A stretch of 64,000 nt of DNA from Ischnura elegans (GCF_921293095.1 NC_060252.1:73862866-73926865); one strand, 5' to 3'; positions 21,366 to 32,970 are shown, counted from the stretch's first letter. Notes: generated by a model from the sequence alone, not told the origin. Numbers and translations: made by a program.

Positions 21366-21635
21366 CAGGGGCTGATCAAGGATTTTTTTCTGGGGAGCAC
21401 AAGGGTCTGACTGGTCTTCTCATATATGGGATTAAAACAAAATACAACAATTACTTTAGAAAATATTCTCTTCATTTTGATATGAAAGTTATTAATATTA
21501 AATTAAATGTTTGAGGCTCCGTAACACACGAAATAAAACGAACGTAATAATAGCCGTATTAAAAATCTTGTCTATTTTTTAAAAGCCTTGTGGGGGGCAC
21601 GTGCCCCCGTGCCCCCTTCCGTAAATCCGCCTATG
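21366..21635 (-). mobile_element. hAT-type MITE, family B, copy 2
   Basis: This is the inverted copy of the element at 7311 and 37052. Flanking octamers CGCCCTCT and CGCCTTCT match at seven of eight positions. The ends read CAGGGGCTGATCAAGGAT and GTAAATCCGCCTATG. Confidence 0.85.
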
Positions 21636-21649
21636 CGCCTTCTTATGAA

Positions 21650-21860
21650 AGTTTTCATGTGGCTAATCTCTTTTCACCTACTCTTCTGAGGACTTTTTCA
21701 TTACTTACTCGGTCGATCCCTTTTTCCTCATCATTCTTCTGTAGCACCACATCTCCAAGGCCTCATCCCTACATTTCTCCGCGGCTCTCATTGTCCATGC
21801 CTCACTTCCGTAGAGAAGATGTAAGGTCTGACAAACTGTTTCCTTACTTTGACGCACTCG
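21650..21860 (-). mobile_element. RTE-like LINE fragment
   Basis: The complement of the RRMMKI/WCYRR and YGSEAWT coding region is recognisable (ATTACTTACTCGGTCGATCC, then CCTCACTTCCGTAGAG). It is heavily decayed. Confidence 0.55.
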
Positions 21861-22179
21861 GTGGCTAGCTTAGCCGCTAGATAATATTTTGTAGTCGCGA
21901 GGAATTGTCCGATCGATTGTCGATGAGTTTAGTATGTGGAAGTCATGGTGACAAGGTGGAAACAGCCGTAGTAATTTTCGGCACTTATTTAGTGACAGCT
22001 CTTGAAAATAACGTGTGTGTAAACGTTGAAACCGATTGATATAAATAAATAAGTGCGGAAAATTACTACGGCCATTTCTACCTTGTTGCAAGGAATTGTG
22101 TTTGAAAGTTGTGAATTTGATACTATTATATCATCGCGAATATAAATTTCGGCTATTATTAAAGTATTCTACCGATTAA

Positions 22180-22570
22180 GGTAGATTTCCATGGGGTACT
22201 TGAGAAGAATTCTGGGATCCTCCCTTCCCCATCAACCACTTCCCTCATCAGTTCACAATAAGGCCTATTCCCTTTCATTCTCTCAAAAAATCCTATTCTT
22301 TTCCTTCCTCTCCCACGTTTACCTAACATTCTACTCTCTAACACTGTTTTCACCATCCCCTACCCGCTAAGTACTCGCTCCATCCATACCTTCTATCTCC
22401 TTCGTATCTCATCAAAAAGCTGCCTCTCCTCACCCACCATGTCCAGCACTTCGTCGTTCCTCCTCCTCTCCGTCCACTTCACCTTCTCCATTCTTCGCCA
22501 CACCCACATCTCGAATGACTCCAATCTTTTCTCGCCCTCCTTCCTTCCATGTTTCTGCAACGTAAAGCGT
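22180..22570 (-). mobile_element. Jockey/RTE-like LINE tail, reference copy
   Basis: The minus-strand frame 22159-22356 reads KTVLESRMLGKRGRGRKRI and FFERMKG. It continues out of frame into blocks shared with 15095-15166 plus 17981-18200. Its continuity across 22300-22345 gives the empty-site reference for the piggyBac insertion. Confidence 0.65.
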
Positions 22571-22599
22571 CGGTTAACAATCTTCTATATTATTTCTAC

Positions 22600-23825
22600 T
22601 GTATAGATGCCTTTTTCTCAACTTATGCGCAATCAAACTCTACAAATGGGGTACCAAAATGCACAGAATTTATCAGAGAACATGCAACGACATATCTTAC
22701 TTCCTAAAGATTGCTATTATTTCCTAAAATTGGTTTTTAAATAATTAAAAAAAAAAACAAAAAAACGGTAAATATTCCTGACGTTAACGGCGCACAAACT
22801 GATACATTTGTTCATTTGCAACTATCTCGCATTCTTTAAATGACTTTTATCAAAATGCGGCTGATTCCACATTTAAGTCTCCTGTTGATACGTAAGTATG
22901 AGTCATCATGTGCGTTTAACAGAGGATAGTGTAATTACTTCCAATGTTGTGTTTAAAGAGGTCCTCTGACCTCAATTTGTACATGAACATTTTAATTAAA
23001 TTTGTACATAAGACCCTGCCTTTTTTTCTACATTTTAAAATTAGAAACGCGCCTATCCCTCTGTGAACCTGCATTAATAAGAGCGGGAGAAGCCCGCTGG
23101 GAGCGGGCGCAGCACGCTCGTCATAATTTTATTCGGGGTGGAATAAAGTCGTTGCTATTTTTTTGGAGAGGGGGGGGGCACTGCTGCGGCGCTTAGGTGG
23201 TCTCCAGTACCCCTCAGTCACTGTGCGTCTGCTTACAGACTAGTGGCATTTAGATTCTGACCAATTATCCTTATACATTGTTCGTCGAGCTGGTGAAATA
23301 ACGAACTTATTAAACCGAACCGCATTAAATATTACCCTTTTTCATATTTTGATTTTATTAGTATCTTTGATATTTCATCTTTCATATTCAGGGTTTCCCA
23401 GGAATAATCGAGTAGAGTCTGGCGAGAAAAATGTGGGATAAAAACGGATTTCGAACCCAATCCTTCGGGGAAGGATGAGGCTATTTTTGATATGCCGCAC
23501 CAGTCGAATGGCAGGCAGGGGGGGCTTCCCACGTCCAATGAATGATTTCTTTTTGATTTCGGGGTGGGTCGGAATATTTCCCCATCCAGGGCGTCCTCAT
23601 CGGGCGAGATTATAAATAAATGTGCCTTTCCCTCTTCTGCGTCGCCTCCCCGCAAATCTTTCGAGGATTTGGAGAAGGGAGGACCCCTCCTCGCATACCG
23701 ATGCGAAATGGTGATGGCCAAGGGCACTACATTTGAGGGATCGCAAGTTTTTCCAATTGCGGAGTTTTAAGGACGGCCTTTCTCAACCCTACTCCCTGAT
23801 CAAGTCGATATTATACAGGGTCAAG
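22600..23825. other. Unassigned stretch
   Basis: No gene was recognised. Minus-strand open sequence at 23332-23727 and plus-strand open sequence at 23564-23770 overlap and look like chance frames in GC-richer DNA. A TTGGGTTCGAAATCC motif (complement at 23447-23461) resembles a Pol III B box, but no A box could be placed. Confidence 0.35.
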
Positions 23826-24490
23826 AATAATATGGTGGTTTCCTATTATTTTTTTATTGCCTGAATCGAAAGATTATTACTCCTGGAGTACGTATTTCAC
23901 GCTTTTAGATTTTTTATGACGATCTCTATTTTTCGCGATTAAATGAAAAGTGAAAATTTTCAAGCGCGCGAAAACGCGACGGCCAAGTAGCAATGATGGG
24001 AAAAGTCCGTGTGACGTCATTCTGGTTCCAGTTGTCGGCGTGTGAGATGACCTTGGGGCGAGGCTTGAGCGCTGATACGACGCAGGCTGCTAGCAGGTAG
24101 CTGAGTACCCTGCTAGCAGGTAGTATATGGATTATTAATACCCTATCAAACGAAGGAAACTTTCCCACCTTAGCCAATTTTAATAGGTGATCATTAAGAG
24201 ATGTTTCCCTGAGCTCTGTGCCTCATGCATGCATTAGTAACCTCAGACGATGTAAAACTCCTATCTACTCCTATAGAAAGTAGAAACTAGGTCCCTGTGA
24301 CGTCACGTGGAGTGGCATCGCATGGGCGCCAATCTGGCCTTTTTCAAATTAGGATAAAATTCACCCTTGCCATTCGTCTAAACCGGTATTTCTAAAACCA
24401 AATAATTTGTATATTATGAATACATTAATGGTAGGTAAGGAATCGCAATCAATGGATTTAGTTTTCATTGATGAAGGAAACTACCCTATT
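23826..24490 (+). mobile_element. Family A MITE, copy 2
   Basis: This is a full-length copy with a decayed 5' end (AATATGGTGGTTTCC) and an intact 3' end (GGAAACTACCCTATT). The interior follows copy 1 with about 15 percent difference by eye, including a duplicated GCTAGCAGGTAG. Confidence 0.85.
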
Positions 24491-24901
24491 ATGTCACGAA
24501 ATGTTAACCATGGATAGCTGCTGCAAGTAAGAACAAAAATTACCCATAATGTTTAGATCGAAAACTCACTATTTTTAAACTACAGAGACTTTGCACATAG
24601 CGCTTCGATTGGCCGCGATTTTCCCCTTTTGCCGGATACCCTGGACAACTCATGACTTCTAATGGTTTGCATTTCTGAGGTCGTAATGTATTCAAGGTAT
24701 CCGGCAGCAAGACAAACTCGCGGTTAATCAAAGCGCTTCGGTCAAAGTTTCTGTGGTTTAAAAATTGTGCTTCTTCGACCATAATATCATTAGTAATTCG
24801 GGTTCCTATTAGCATCAGCTATCAAGGGCTAAAATTTCGTGACATAAATTTTCTCCGCCCTGTTCAGCAATCTATTGGACTCAGTCACGTTTAAGCTTGA
24901 T

Positions 24902-25162
24902 CAGTGGCGCCGACTCCATGGGGCCTGAGGGGGCCCGAGCCCCCCCAAAAATTCGTTACAGATGTGAGAAAAAAATGTTTCAGGCTTGTCAATCTTCCCC
25001 GTAGTGTCCAGATATCGATATTGTAGTGATCAGCGTTCTAATGTTGATGATATGACTCTTCTAAAATTCTTGAAAACCTTAACATTCACTACTTATAAAA
25101 TTTACCGGGGCAAGGTCCCCGGTTTGGGCCCCCCCAATATTTTTTGTAATTCGGCGCCCCTG
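24902..25162. mobile_element. hAT-type MITE, family D, copy 2
   Basis: The ends CAGTGGCGCCGACTCC and TTCGGCGCCCCTG form inverted repeats. A perfect 8-bp target duplication AGCTTGAT flanks both sides (24894-24901 and 25163-25170). The element is 261 bp, with no coding. Confidence 0.92.
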
Positions 25163-25370
25163 AGCTTGATCTATTTCCACTTCGGTCGCATTTTAATCTG
25201 ATTTCAAAAATACCCGTAGCGCAGAGCTAGTATAATCGTGAATGCTATCTATTTATTCTAAATACATACAATCGTGATTAATTACATTGAAAGGACATGA
25301 ATTTGAACGGTCGCATCATCTACATTCTATGTATCCCACTTCCGACCACTGGCTGACTTAAAAACCTTAA

Positions 25371-25616
25371 TTAATGAGAAGACGGGACAACCTAGTTGGC
25401 CGAATCATAAGTTATGATGGGGCAATGAAAGCAATCTTAGAAGGCAGGTGGAAGGAAAGAAGGGTTAGGGATGGTCCCGAATGAGTTACATGGGACAGGT
25501 TATGATGGATGTAAAATAGAAGAAATACGTCACAATTAAAAGGCTAGTGGACAGAAAAAAGGAATGGAGAGTCATAGGTAAAACCAATCTCAGGCTTGTT
25601 GACTTTTGGTGATGAC
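25371..25616 (+). mobile_element. RTE-like LINE 3' fragment
   Basis: This follows 14750-14985 closely: GGACAACCTAGTTGGCCG, GTTACATGGGACAGGTTATG and AAACCAATCTCAGGCTTGTT, ending near a short GGTGATGAC tail. Frameshifts are present. Confidence 0.75.
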
Positions 25617-25727
25617 ATTAACTTTCTCCTTGAAAATAAATCATAAATATGTTTGCTGCTCAACGCTGTATTTATTGATGGATAAATTGTCGCGAGCGCG
25701 GCTATATAGTTAGGGAATTTAGCGCCA

Positions 25728-25803
25728 GGCTGTGTGGTGGTGTAACTGGGTAACACACCTGACCGGCAATCGGGAGATCCGGGTTCGAATCCCGGCTAAG
25801 CCA
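25728..25803 (+). repeat. tRNA-like SINE head or tRNA pseudogene (anticodon GGC)
   Basis: A tRNA-shaped 76-nt stretch has a good T arm (CCGGGTTCGAATCCCGG), an anticodon stem CCTGA/TCGGG around the loop CCGGCAA, and a D arm. Two of seven acceptor pairs are broken. A GGC alanine anticodon is not normal in eukaryotes, which read GCC with an inosine-modified AGC tRNA. This points to a tRNA-derived SINE head or a dead tRNA, and the family R repeat at 25915 nearby may be part of the same unit. Confidence 0.7.
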
Positions 25804-25914
25804 AATATTTTTTCATCGCGAACTTCATCTGTTGGTGTATTTAACATGAGAATAGTTTTTTAGTGAGCAACAAACAAATATTTTCAACGTTTAACTTCGT
25901 AGAAAGCAAAGATT

Positions 25915-26130
25915 TATGTTTAAAAATTGTTCATAAACTCCTGGGGTCCTTCATGAACATGGGTTACTTTGCTTTTACCACTCCCTACCACCGCATTTCG
26001 CCGTCATATCCTGGCTGAAAAATACCGCGAACTGTCCCCAGTCCGCCTCACCTACTTGGAACAGACAGCCATTCTCTAGACTAACATTTGCGCAGTCCAG
26101 ATGTAAGGGCTAGCTGATCGACTCATTTTT
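25915..26130 (-). repeat. Interspersed repeat, family R (copy 2)
   Basis: This is the inverted copy of 10005-10190: GGAACAGACAGCCATTC and CATTTGCGCAG are shared. It lies 110 bp after the tRNA-like head, whereas copy 1 has no such head. Confidence 0.7.
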
Positions 26131-26169
26131 CAACCCTATATGACGGGAATAAAATTTGCGGAATACCGA

Positions 26170-26640
26170 CGCAAATCGGCATTATGACGCTCGCGAGCTT
26201 GGGCCCCGCCCAACCAATGACTACGTGGGATATGGTCCCAGAAATCGGAGTTCATCCTTTTTAATTGTCCTAGGTATTAATGACACGTATAGTTGAATAC
26301 GTTAGTTACTAATATCCTTGGCGGTTCGAAGATAAATTGACGTTATAAAAGTTTCCGTTATGAATATATTTTTTTCAACTTCTTTTCGTGATATTTTATA
26401 TCGTGCTTATGGTTACCTCAGGGGTGTGTATTCTCCCCACCCAAAACCATGTAGAATTTTTTTAGCGTTTTTGCTGTATACCGCCTGCAGCTTAGGGCTA
26501 TCGAAATACTTCCCATTCTTATATTGGGGCTAACGCATTCCTTTATAACATGTTACCCGTTAATTTCATATTTATTTCACAAAAATATGAAATACCATAC
26601 GTTTTCCGTATTCATAGTTAGTTAACGTAACCTTACATCA
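26170..26640. other. Unassigned stretch
   Basis: AT-rich, with no gene or recognised repeat. Confidence 0.4.
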
Positions 26641-26644
26641 TAAC

Positions 26645-26762
26645 ATTTTATGTATCGTGTGGTATTCCTGTAGGAATCCTATTGCATGCTGGTGATTGAT
26701 CACCCCCTGCTAAACGCCCTAGAGGTGGTTCGCAGGGCATTATGTGGATGTAGATGTGCATC
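26645..26762 (+). mobile_element. CR1/L2-like LINE, 3' UTR and tail
   Basis: The plus-strand version of the LINE 3' end: GGTGATTGATCACCCCCTGC, then GGGCATTATGTGGATGTAGATGT as the terminal microsatellite. It is 5'-truncated to about 120 bp. Confidence 0.75.
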
Positions 26763-26764
26763 TA

Positions 26765-27510
26765 TCCTCGGCTCCCAAGAGATATCGTCTATATACGCCG
26801 CTGTACTATTTGTTTCTAGCGACTGGAGTTGCAATACATTTCCTCTTGCTGCGCTGCTCTTGGTAGTGTTGGTAGCGTCCCAGGAAAAGCCGTCAATCTG
26901 GTGCCGTGATTGGCTGCGTTAAGTACCGCTATTTGATCATCGATCCATCCGACAGCGGCACGCACCTTTTGTTTGCGTTATTTTCGCTTTGCATTCTCCG
27001 CCTCATATTTCGGACGGCATCACATCCATAAAATCATGCGACGTAATGTAAAATGGCGAGGTGACGGTCACGATGTGAAGTTGGGTGATTTCTTTGTTCT
27101 AAAATTTTAGGATTCATCGCATTTCGATGTTTGACTTCGCTAAAAGTTTGTATTAATAATAGGATTTATAGATACCTTGCCATTTTATATCATCATTATA
27201 AGTAGACATACGTGAAAATAGCAATTTCATTTTAATTTTATAGCACTTTCAATTACAGTTTATATTAGCATTTTGTAGAACCTATTTTTTCTTTATTTTC
27301 ATAATGCATCACTAGTAGTTGACGACAAAGTTTGATGAAACACAGTTATTTGAAAAAGTACGGATTAGTTTACATAAATATGGGGTATAACAATAATAAA
27401 TTAAGGAATAAGATGAAGTAAATAATTGAAAATTATTTAGAAGCCTGAATATCATTTACACTAGGCGAACATCGACATTAAACAAGTTTCAACACTTTCT
27501 TCCTTCAACT
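26765..27510. other. Unassigned AT-rich stretch
   Basis: No gene or repeat family was recognised; the second half is strongly AT-rich. Confidence 0.4.
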
Positions 27511-27516
27511 AGTTGT

Positions 27517-28260
27517 TTGCGTCTGTCAGTCACAACTAGATTGTACTGGCTGATAAACCTCTCTACATCTACGATGCTAACTGGTGTTCAGATTGTGTGG
27601 AGTGGAGAATTACCAAACTCAGTTTTTTCATGGCAGATGGCAAGAAATATTACGAGACCAAAATTACGAGATCAGCTTGTGAAGGCAAAGGACCCAACCG
27701 GGCTAAAAATTGCTGGAGTGTACGCTATACCATGTGAATGCGGAAAAACCTACATTGAAGAGACGGGCTGCACTATTGAGACCAAATTGAAAGAACATCG
27801 TAGACACCTAAGATTAGGACAAATGGAAAAATCGGCAGTGGCTGAGCACATCATCCTCGAGAATCATATGATTCACTGGGATACTGGGATATGATGTCGA
27901 TCTCATGGATACTGGGACCGCGTAGTAAAAGAATCCATTCAGATTCGAAAAAACAGCAATAATATCAACAGGCTTTAATTTAAGCCATATATGGGACCAC
28001 CTCTTAAAAATACTGGCAGCCAATCAGGAGACGCTGAACCGTCCTCACCCACAGGATTACGTATATACATATACCCCGAGGCTTGGGGATTTGTTATTGG
28101 ATACCTGAATCCCTGATGACGATGTGCGAGTTGTCCATCGAAACGTTGGAAGAAGAAATGGAGGATCTGACCCGGTGCGAAACCCGAGAAAACTTCACTG
28201 CAAGAAATATTTGCTTAACATCGCAAAATCTACCAGGGTTCTCTCTCAACCTCTCCAGTT
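27517..28260 (+). mobile_element. Penelope-like element, GIY-YIG domain and terminus
   Basis: The plus-strand frame 27517-27894 (125 codons) ends with a GIY-YIG endonuclease domain: LVKAKDP, then GVYAIPCECGKTYIEETG, KLKEHRRHL and SAVAEH, the Penelope-like order of motifs. The strict active-site glycine in YIG is replaced (YIE), so this copy is probably inactive. About 220 bp after the frame breaks, 28113-28146 carries a hammerhead-like CTGATGA...GAAACGTT module with a GATG/CATC stem. The same module occurs six times at 42331-42702. The association of domain and module on one strand supports reading the modules as Penelope termini. Confidence 0.8.
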
Positions 28261-28499
28261 GTTACCGATGAAAATATATGTAACCATCTATGAAGCAATA
28301 AGGCCCAACGTCCAGTGGCGTGGCAAGGGGCGGGATCGGCACTAAATATACGAATTTTGCCATCGAAAAGGCAAATTTGCGGTTTAAATATCTTAAGTCA
28401 TCGCGCCTATTACAAATTTATTCACGTGCATCGCATAAATATCGCATTTGTCGCACATGCGATTTTCACATATCACTAAATTATAAGTTAACAATCCTG

Positions 28500-28717
28500 A
28501 GAAGTTCTCCATTCCTCTCTCCTTTCCGCCAGCATTTTCATAGAGCCGTATTTCTTTTCTTTTACATCCTTTATAATCTGTCCTATGTAACTCATTCGGG
28601 GTGCTCCTTTACCTTTCTTCCCTTTCACTTATCACTCTGCCATTGTTTCCTTCGGATCATCATCATTCATAATATGGCCAGCTAAGTTGTACACCCTTCT
28701 CATTAAGGTTTTTATAA
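28500..28717 (-). mobile_element. RTE-like LINE, split copy, 3' part
   Basis: The first of three pieces (28500-28717, 29376-29768, 30900-30945) that rejoin into one minus-strand RTE tail when two insertions are removed. This piece covers the GKEKGxPRMSY to GHIMN region (complement of ATGTAACTCATTCGGGGTG). Confidence 0.75.
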
Positions 28718-29375
28718 CAATAGGGTAGTTTCCTTCATCAAAGAAAACGAAAGGCATTGATTGCGATTCGTTACCCACCATTAGTGTATTCAAAATACAC
28801 AAATTATTTCGTTTTTGAAATACCGGTTTAGACGAATGGCAACGGTCAAATTTTATCCTCATTTGAAAAAGGCCAGATTGGCGCCCATGCGATTCCACTC
28901 CAGGTGGCGTCACAGGGACCTAGTTTCTACAAGAGAGGATAGGAGTTATACATCGTCTGAGGTTACCAATGCATGCATGAGGCACAGAGCTCAGGGAAAC
29001 ATGTCTTAATAATCACCTATTAAAACTGGCTAAGGTTTTCTTCGTTTGATAAGGCATTAATAAACCTTTTTTAAGCCAAGCGCTACCAGCCAGCAAGGTA
29101 CTCAACTACCCGCTAGCATCCTGCGTCCTATCAGCGCTCAGAGCCTCGATCAAGGTCACTTCACAAGGCGGGAGGGGGAACCAGAAATGCGTCGCACGGA
29201 CTTTTTCCCATCATTCCTATTTGGCCGTCGCGTTTTCGCGCGCTTGAAAATTTTCACTTTTCATTTCGCGAAAAATAGATATCGTCATTTAAAAATCTAA
29301 AAGCGTGAAATACGTACTCCAGGAGTAATAATCTTTCGATTTAGGCAATAAAAAATTATAGGAAACCACCCTATT
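28718..29375 (-). mobile_element. Family A MITE, copy 4 (inverted)
   Basis: This is a full-length inverted copy bounded by CAATAGGGTAGTTTCC and GGAAACCACCCTATT. It lies inside the RTE remnant; the RTE reads on from AAGGTTTTTATAA to CTCTTTTCTTCCAC, matching 10606-10650 with no other gap. Confidence 0.88.
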
Positions 29376-29768
29376 CTCTTTTCTTCCACTCTTCATAGCA
29401 CTTCCTTGTTACTTACTCGGTCGATCCATTTTTATCTTCACCATTCTTTAGTTCCAACACATTTCGAATGTTTCCACTCTTGACTTCTCTGCTGCTGTCA
29501 ACGTCCAAGCATTGCTTACATGGAGGAACATGCCCCATATGTAGCCTCTGATGAATTATTTCCTGACTACTATGCTTGTATTCTTAGCTGAAACAAGATT
29601 CTTCTTTTTGTGGAAAGCCCTCTTCGGCTGCGCTATTCTACGGAGTATTTCTTTCTTGCTTCGTCCATCGTTGGTAATTCAGCTGCCCAGGTAAGAAAAC
29701 TCTTTCACCTCTTCAAGCTTATGCTTCCCCAGGCTAATGTTTGTCTTAGCCTCCTCTCTTTTGCTGCA
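29376..29768 (-). mobile_element. RTE-like LINE, split copy, middle part
   Basis: This continues the RTE tail (complement of the YGSEAW, YLGSRI and KREEAKTN blocks) up to GCCTCCTCTCTTTTGCTGC, where a mariner element begins at a TA. Confidence 0.75.
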
Positions 29769-29798
29769 TACGAGGGGGGACCCAAAAATAACCGGACA

Positions 29799-30106
29799 CA
29801 ATAGGTTAGTTTCCTTTATCAAAGAAAATGAAACGCATTGATTGCGATTCGTTACCCACCATTAGTGTATTCATAATATACAAATTATTTGGTTTTAGAA
29901 ATCCCAGTTTCGACGAATGTTAATCGTCAATTTTAACCTCATTTGAAAAAGGCCAGATTAGCGCCCATGCGATGCCATGGCGTCACGTGACGTCACAGGG
30001 ACCTAGATGCCATACGAGTAGTCAGGAGTTTAACATCGCCTGAGATTACCAATGCTTGCCTAAGGTCGGAAAGTTTCCTTCGTTTGATAGGGTATTAATA
30101 ATCCTT
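29799..30106 (-). mobile_element. Family A MITE, copy 5 (3' half)
   Basis: This inverted partial copy starts at the CAATAGG terminus and breaks off near TATTAATAATCCTTG, the middle of the family. It sits two bases inside the left mariner repeat, so it entered or deleted the transposase end. Confidence 0.8.
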
Positions 30107-30533
30107 GATTCCTTAATCATTTGGTAATCTTCGGCTAAAACTCGCTGCTGTGAACTCCACGAAAGACGAGATTGTTCAACGAGTTCGTCAATAGTACGCC
30201 TCTTATCCTCGTACGCAAGGGCGCGAGTTTTTTTTCCACGCTTTCATCAGTTCTGGACCTGGAAGATTGACCCGGGCGTGGTCTTCGATCGACACGTTGC
30301 CATGTTCGAATTGCGAATACATTTCGTACACTAAAATTCTTTCTAGTGCGTGTTTTTGCAATCTTTAGATAACATATTAACCGTGTCTGGCTGAATTTTA
30401 CCTAGTAGAGAACAAAATTTCAAGCTGCTCGCTGTTCCCAAATATCAGCCAGTTTTCAAAAATCGAAGAGGTCAAAAAAACTCTTCGAATGTAAACTGTC
30501 ACAGAGGCTCGCTACAACCGTCTAAAAGCACAA

Positions 30534-30760
30534 GGTTTTACGCGGGACACGGAATTGCGCAGGTTAGAGCTGCATTAATTTCTAAAATGGCGTGGAATTG
30601 CGCGAATGCATGAACTAAATTAGAACAGGGGCTATTATGCCGTCTCGCATCCACGCATTCTCGCATGTGTTCTAGCAATTCACCGCTTTACACGACGCAA
30701 TTTCGATTGCGCCTTCGCACGTACGTCAAGAGTTCGCAATTCCGTGTACCGTGTAAAACG
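30534..30760. mobile_element. 227-bp MITE inside the mariner
   Basis: Left end GGTTTTACGCGGGACACGG and right end CCGTGTACCGTGTAAAAC pair as inverted repeats of about 27 bp ending in GGAATTGCG. Interior ATGCATGAACTAAATTAGAA is shared with the MITE at 62032-62266. The target duplication is unclear. Confidence 0.75.
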
Positions 30761-30899
30761 GCTTTAAAGCCACGTCGCGGCGTTGCGCATGCTGACTCAG
30801 AAATGATGGAATAACCCCCATCTAGTGGTAGAATCCCAAAATATAAAAGTTACGCGTGCAGCGATATCCGTCCGGTTATTTTTGTGTCCCCCCCTCATA

Positions 30900-30945
30900 A
30901 TACTACCTTAATCTTCTTTTTGTTGATTTTCACTTTTTTCTTATA
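30900..30945 (-). mobile_element. RTE-like LINE, split copy, 5' stub
   Basis: About 45 bp (CTTCTTTTTGTTGATTTTCA) continue the RTE match after the mariner, then homology stops; this is the 5' truncation point of that RTE copy. Confidence 0.7.
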
Positions 30946-30959
30946 TCAGGGTGGTGTGT

Positions 30960-32965
30960 GAGGCGTACAGTCCCAACCCCGCAATGAGAAAAATGAAGAA
31001 AAAATTAAGTAATTTAATCTAAATTAGATAGATAAATATTAAGCAAGGGCATGGTCTCGGAACGTAGTGACGCTCCGTAAGATATACATTTATTTTACAT
31101 GTACATATTTTAATGCAAAATAGTATATGGTCTTCTTATTTAAAGTGCAATTATGGTATGGCATATGGAGAAGGTGACCGACAGCTGAGGTAATTTGCGT
31201 CATTAGGGGAGGGTATGGAAGGAGGGGAGGAGAGACACCTGGCGTCGGCATTAGCTTGCTCTTTACGAAAGGCACAAAGGGGACCACGGCCTAACGTCCC
31301 ATCCGGCGGGCGGAGTGTTGCGCTTGAAATGTCCTCCTTCAAGCAGTGATCGAAGATTCTGAAAATTCTGTATCACCGCCGGGATTTGAGCCCTAGCCCA
31401 CAGAGTGGGAAGCAAACACTAGCCATTACAAAAATCCGATCCCCTTATTTAAAATAAATTAACCTAAACTTGCAATGATCTTTCCCCCTCCGCCTGCTAT
31501 TGTTATCGATCAATAATCTTAAGTTCATGGATTGCAGTAATACTCTGAATACGCGCGAGGGATGGACGGAGAAAAAGCGGGCCCAAGTTTCCAAATTGAA
31601 TTTGTCGAACATTTTTAAAGTTTCGTGATAGGCGCAATCGTCTCTCGTCACCATAGTTACGCTCTGCATTGGGGTCAAAACATCGTTTGGAGTTGCTAAT
31701 AATAGTCCGCTCAGGAGTGATCGTGAGGGAGGAGTCATATACTCGACTGGCGTATGTACAATTTTCTCATGGACTTATTGTCTAACGCCTGGCCTTAATC
31801 ATTTGCATTCATAGCTCTGAAAAAAGACCGAGGAAAACTTAAGCCCTAATTATTTTACTTTTACATATTATGCCGGTCGAGTTAGGCTTACATGAAACAG
31901 TTCACGAATAACCCTGGCCTGTCCTGCCTACTGATGAATTTCCCTTTTCAAATCACTATACGTAAGCCCGTATTCGTTTTTATTCTCTCTATCAATCTTG
32001 TCATCTTCCTCTCCCCTACCTGCTTACCCCGTGAAGCAGAGTCAAACGAGTCTTATTTTATGTGAGCTTTAATAACTTTCGTTTGAAAATTCTTCTGAAA
32101 ATTAATTGCCATGGTAAGCGAATGGCAAAGTCTTAGCAAATTGTGTTGCTGCCATAGATGACACCATCAAATGTTGAGTGGACGCTCGTGGCACCTTGAA
32201 CTCCCTTTGTTTCATCGGTCAGACTACATCGGATATAGAACTGGTCAAAAAAGCAATTAATGAGGATTTGATACGCCACAAAATCAAGGTACTACTAATT
32301 TGTTTTAGTTTAAAATAGGACTCGGACAATGCCCTAGACTTGCAGGAGATGTTAAAATCAGATCTGAGTAATTACTAGAGGGATATGCTTCTTTTCCCTG
32401 TGATGCGCATGTGTATGGGATTTTGATGCCACGTTTTGATGCCACGTATGGGAACGTGACACCACGTTCAAGTACACAATGAATGGAAATGATTTGAATC
32501 GGATTGATGATGAATCATCTTATCCGCAACCTATCGTGGCGTGATGGACGGGAATAACTTTCTATGTATATAATTTTTGGACATTAGCTGACGTAGATTG
32601 ATAATTTCCGGAATTTAAGGACAAATTGAAATGATGTTAATATTTAAGGTGGCTATCTAATTATAGTAGTTATTTCACCAGCCCAAAGAACAATGTTTAA
32701 AATCTATTGACGAATATCTTAAAGTTATTTGCCTAAACACAACAGACCTCGGACGTAGGGCCGCTGATACTTCGAACGGTAGAGAACTTCGATGTACGTA
32801 TAAAATTGGCAGCATTTGTCATTTCTATGCGCCATATAAATGTGTATGTAAAGGGTAGATTTCCTCCATCAACGAAAAAACAGGGAGGATATTGCCCTTT
32901 TTTACGACCATCGGCTTATTTCTGATAATGCTCGAGAGGAGGCCAAAGAGCTCGATTTCCCAATA
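30960..32965. other. Unassigned 2-kb stretch
   Basis: The only notable feature is a tRNA-like motif at 31375-31440. The 97-codon minus frame at 31445-31738 has no family signature. Confidence 0.4.
31375..31440 (-). repeat. tRNA-like SINE head (decayed)
   Basis: On the minus strand a B box-like GGGCTCAAATCCC and an A box-like TAATGGCTAGTGTTTG are correctly spaced around a CCCACTCTGTGGG arm, as in tRNA-derived SINEs. The acceptor stem does not pair. Confidence 0.45.
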
Positions 32966-32970
32966 TATTA

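Larger units (their letters stand above)
29771..30897 (-). mobile_element. mariner-type transposon fossil
   Basis: The ends CGAGGGGGGACCCAAAAATA and its near complement (30870-30897) are inverted repeats of about 27 bp, and both are flanked by TA (29769-29770 and 30898-30899), the mariner target duplication. On the minus strand around 30430-30130 the transposase N-terminus is readable in pieces: LKFCSLLGK, then VYEMYSQFEHGNVSIEDHAR, then RRTIDEL-like sequence. This matches the paired helix-turn-helix head of irritans-like mariners. Stops and frameshifts are frequent, and the catalytic C-terminal half is missing and replaced by a MITE fragment. Removing the element restores the RTE sequence of 14290-14340. 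Confidence 0.85.

Noticed and set aside
23332-23727. 131-codon minus-strand frame
   Set aside because: No recognisable family, a competing plus-strand frame over the same bases, and no splice or start context.
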